DNA of 32,481 bases from Acidobacteriaceae bacterium (GTDB lineage: Bacteria > Acidobacteriota > Terriglobia > Terriglobales > Acidobacteriaceae): contig JASIJX010000022.1 of assembly GCA_030049955.1 (NCBI GenBank), positions 1 to 32,481 on the forward strand, given 5' to 3'. The notes below the pieces were generated by a model. The model did no database searches. It saw only the letters and a list, made by a program, of their open reading frames with translations, and was not told where the DNA came from. Shown piece after piece: positions 31,523 through 32,481 of the stretch. Within the stretch, counting starts at the first letter, position 1; every line of letters starts with the position of its first letter. A program made the position numbers and the translations under genes.

Positions 31523-32481
31523 CGTACGCTCTTTGCGCCCAGCAGTTGCACCGCTGCCAGCGCCATCGCTTTGGCGGCGTTCACCACGTCTTCAATACGG
31601 CAGTATTCATCGGGCTGGTGCGCCTCGTTCAGAATGCCGGGGCCGTAGGCGATGCACTGCTGCACGCTGCCGATCCGCACCACGTGTTTCTGGTCGTAAG
31701 TGCCGGGGCTCACAGTGAGCTTTGGCGCGTGCCCCATCACTGCCTCCACGCTTCTCTTCATCGCGCTCACCAGTTCGCAGTCTTCATCGGTGTGCACCGG
31801 ATGCACGATCATCAGATCTTCCATTTTGTACTTCGACTCGGGGTGCTTCGCCTGCAGATTTGCAAGCACAGCCTCGACCTCGCTTCGCACATCCTCGAAT
31901 TTCTCTTCCGAAAGAAAACGGCGATCGAAGATGGCGCCCGCGTGGTCGGCAACGCAGGGCGTCTGCACGCCGTGCTCCGGCTGGCCACCGAATACGGAAT
32001 TGACGTTGATGCTGGCGTATCGCGAGCCGGGCGGCTCTACGGGCGCTGCCGTCATGCGCTTTGCCAATTCGGGTTTGAGCTCGTGCGATATGGAGTGCAG
32101 AAACTCCGCCATGTGGTCAATCGCGCTCACGCCAAAATGCGGCATGGATCCATGCGCAATACGCCCCTGCGCCGTGACCTTGAACCAGTAGACGCCGCGG
32201 TGGCCCAGGCAGACGCGATTGGCGTCTGTCGGCTCGGTAATGATCACGTAGTCGGTCTTGTCCTTGCCGATCCAGCCCATCTTAGCCATGTAGGCAACGC
32301 CGGCAAAGCCGCCGCTCTCTTCGTCCACGCTGCCGCTCTGTTCCACAGTGCCATGCAGGCGCAGGCCCGCGCGGCGAATCGCCTCGATCGCAAAGATCGA
32401 CGCAGCGATGCCGGCCTTCTGGTCGCTCACGCCGCGGCCATACATTCTGCCGTCGCGAATCAACGCCCCGAAGGGATCAAC
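31519..32481 (-). CDS. M20 family metallopeptidase (ArgE/DapE/CPG2-like), 5' end outside window
   Basis: The frame is open to the window edge, so the N-terminal ~100 residues are missing. Visible motifs are YGRGVSDQKAG with the bridging Asp, SVDEESGG with the catalytic Glu and metal Glu, ITEPTDANRVCLGHRGVYWFKVTAQGRIAHGSMPHFGVSAID of the dimerisation domain (split across two strands), and the closing HQPDE with the last His ligand. This is a di-zinc amidohydrolase acting on N-acylated amino acids or C-terminal residues; the exact substrate is unknown. It is followed 10 bp later by the symporter gene, most likely in the same transcript. Confidence 0.92.
   Translation of the reverse strand, partial: VDPFGALIRDGRMYGRGVSDQKAGIAASIFAIEAIRRAGLRLHGTVEQSGSVDEESGGFAGVAYMAKMGWIGKDKTDYVIITEPTDANRVCLGHRGVYWFKVTAQGRIAHGSMPHFGVSAIDHMAEFLHSISHELKPELAKRMTAAPVEPPGSRYASINVNSVFGGQPEHGVQTPCVADHAGAIFDRRFLSEEKFEDVRSEVEAVLANLQAKHPESKYKMEDLMIVHPVHTDEDCELVSAMKRSVEAVMGHAPKLTVSPGTYDQKHVVRIGSVQQCIAYGPGILNEAHQPDEYCRIEDVVNAAKAMALAAVQLLGAKSVR

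Overview
The window looks like a chromosomal segment from a soil-type Acidobacteriota (Terriglobia/Acidobacteriaceae-like) bacterium. The pointers are a GC-rich sequence, a very large Oar-like TonB-dependent receptor with an N-terminal carboxypeptidase-regulatory domain, two CRTAC1-type proteins (FG-GAP repeats plus ASPIC/UnbV), a DUF5107-TPR protein, an S58 (DmpA-like) aminopeptidase and a DUF1111 di-heme oxidoreductase. This assignment rests on gene content only; there is no rRNA or other marker in the window. No tRNA, rRNA, CRISPR array or complete insertion sequence was seen.

Layout. (1) 1-532: C-terminal end of a secreted carbohydrate-active protein with three ricin-type repeats. (2) 609-5749, minus strand: Oar-like TonB receptor followed by a secreted TPR protein, separated by a strong hairpin terminator. 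(3) 6072-7745, plus strand, divergent from the receptor: a Tat-exported CRTAC1/ASPIC-UnbV protein. (4) 7764-12629, minus strand: a giant TPR + FG-GAP + UnbV protein with an unassigned C-terminal half, followed closely by an amidase-signature hydrolase. (5) 12773-15039, plus strand: a two-gene nucleotide-sugar cassette (CapD/LegB-like 4,6-dehydratase and NeuC/LegG-like hydrolysing 2-epimerase) without the other nonulosonate genes. (6) 15252-23182, plus strand: an apparent sugar operon of DUF5107-TPR protein, sugar-porter MFS, secreted GH59-type beta-galactosidase/galactocerebrosidase homologue and LacI regulator. (7) 23266-25736, plus strand: an AmiE-like serine hydrolase joined to a NamZ (DUF1343, GH171) domain, split by a one-base frameshift in an A-run. 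(8) 25783-28428, minus strand: a secreted TonB_C-domain protein and a di-heme oxidoreductase whose upstream region is a degenerate tandem repeat. (9) 28914-32481, minus strand: a peptide/amino-acid set made of an M20 peptidase (cut by the window end), a sodium:solute symporter and an S58 aminopeptidase.

How it may fit together. An 18-bp LacI-type operator-like motif occurs twice with 17 of 18 bases identical: once between the receptor and its promoter, and once overlapping the predicted -10 of the sugar operon that ends in a LacI gene. The simplest reading is one regulon: outer-membrane uptake (receptor), periplasmic hydrolysis (GH59), inner-membrane import (MFS), cytoplasmic handling (DUF5107) and local regulation (LacI). 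The substrate is not determined by the sequence; a beta-galactoside is the best guess from the GH59 family. This operon with its linked receptor is the most interesting candidate system here. The frameshifted amidase-muramidase fusion and the repeat-built leader of the di-heme oxidoreductase are the next most interesting.
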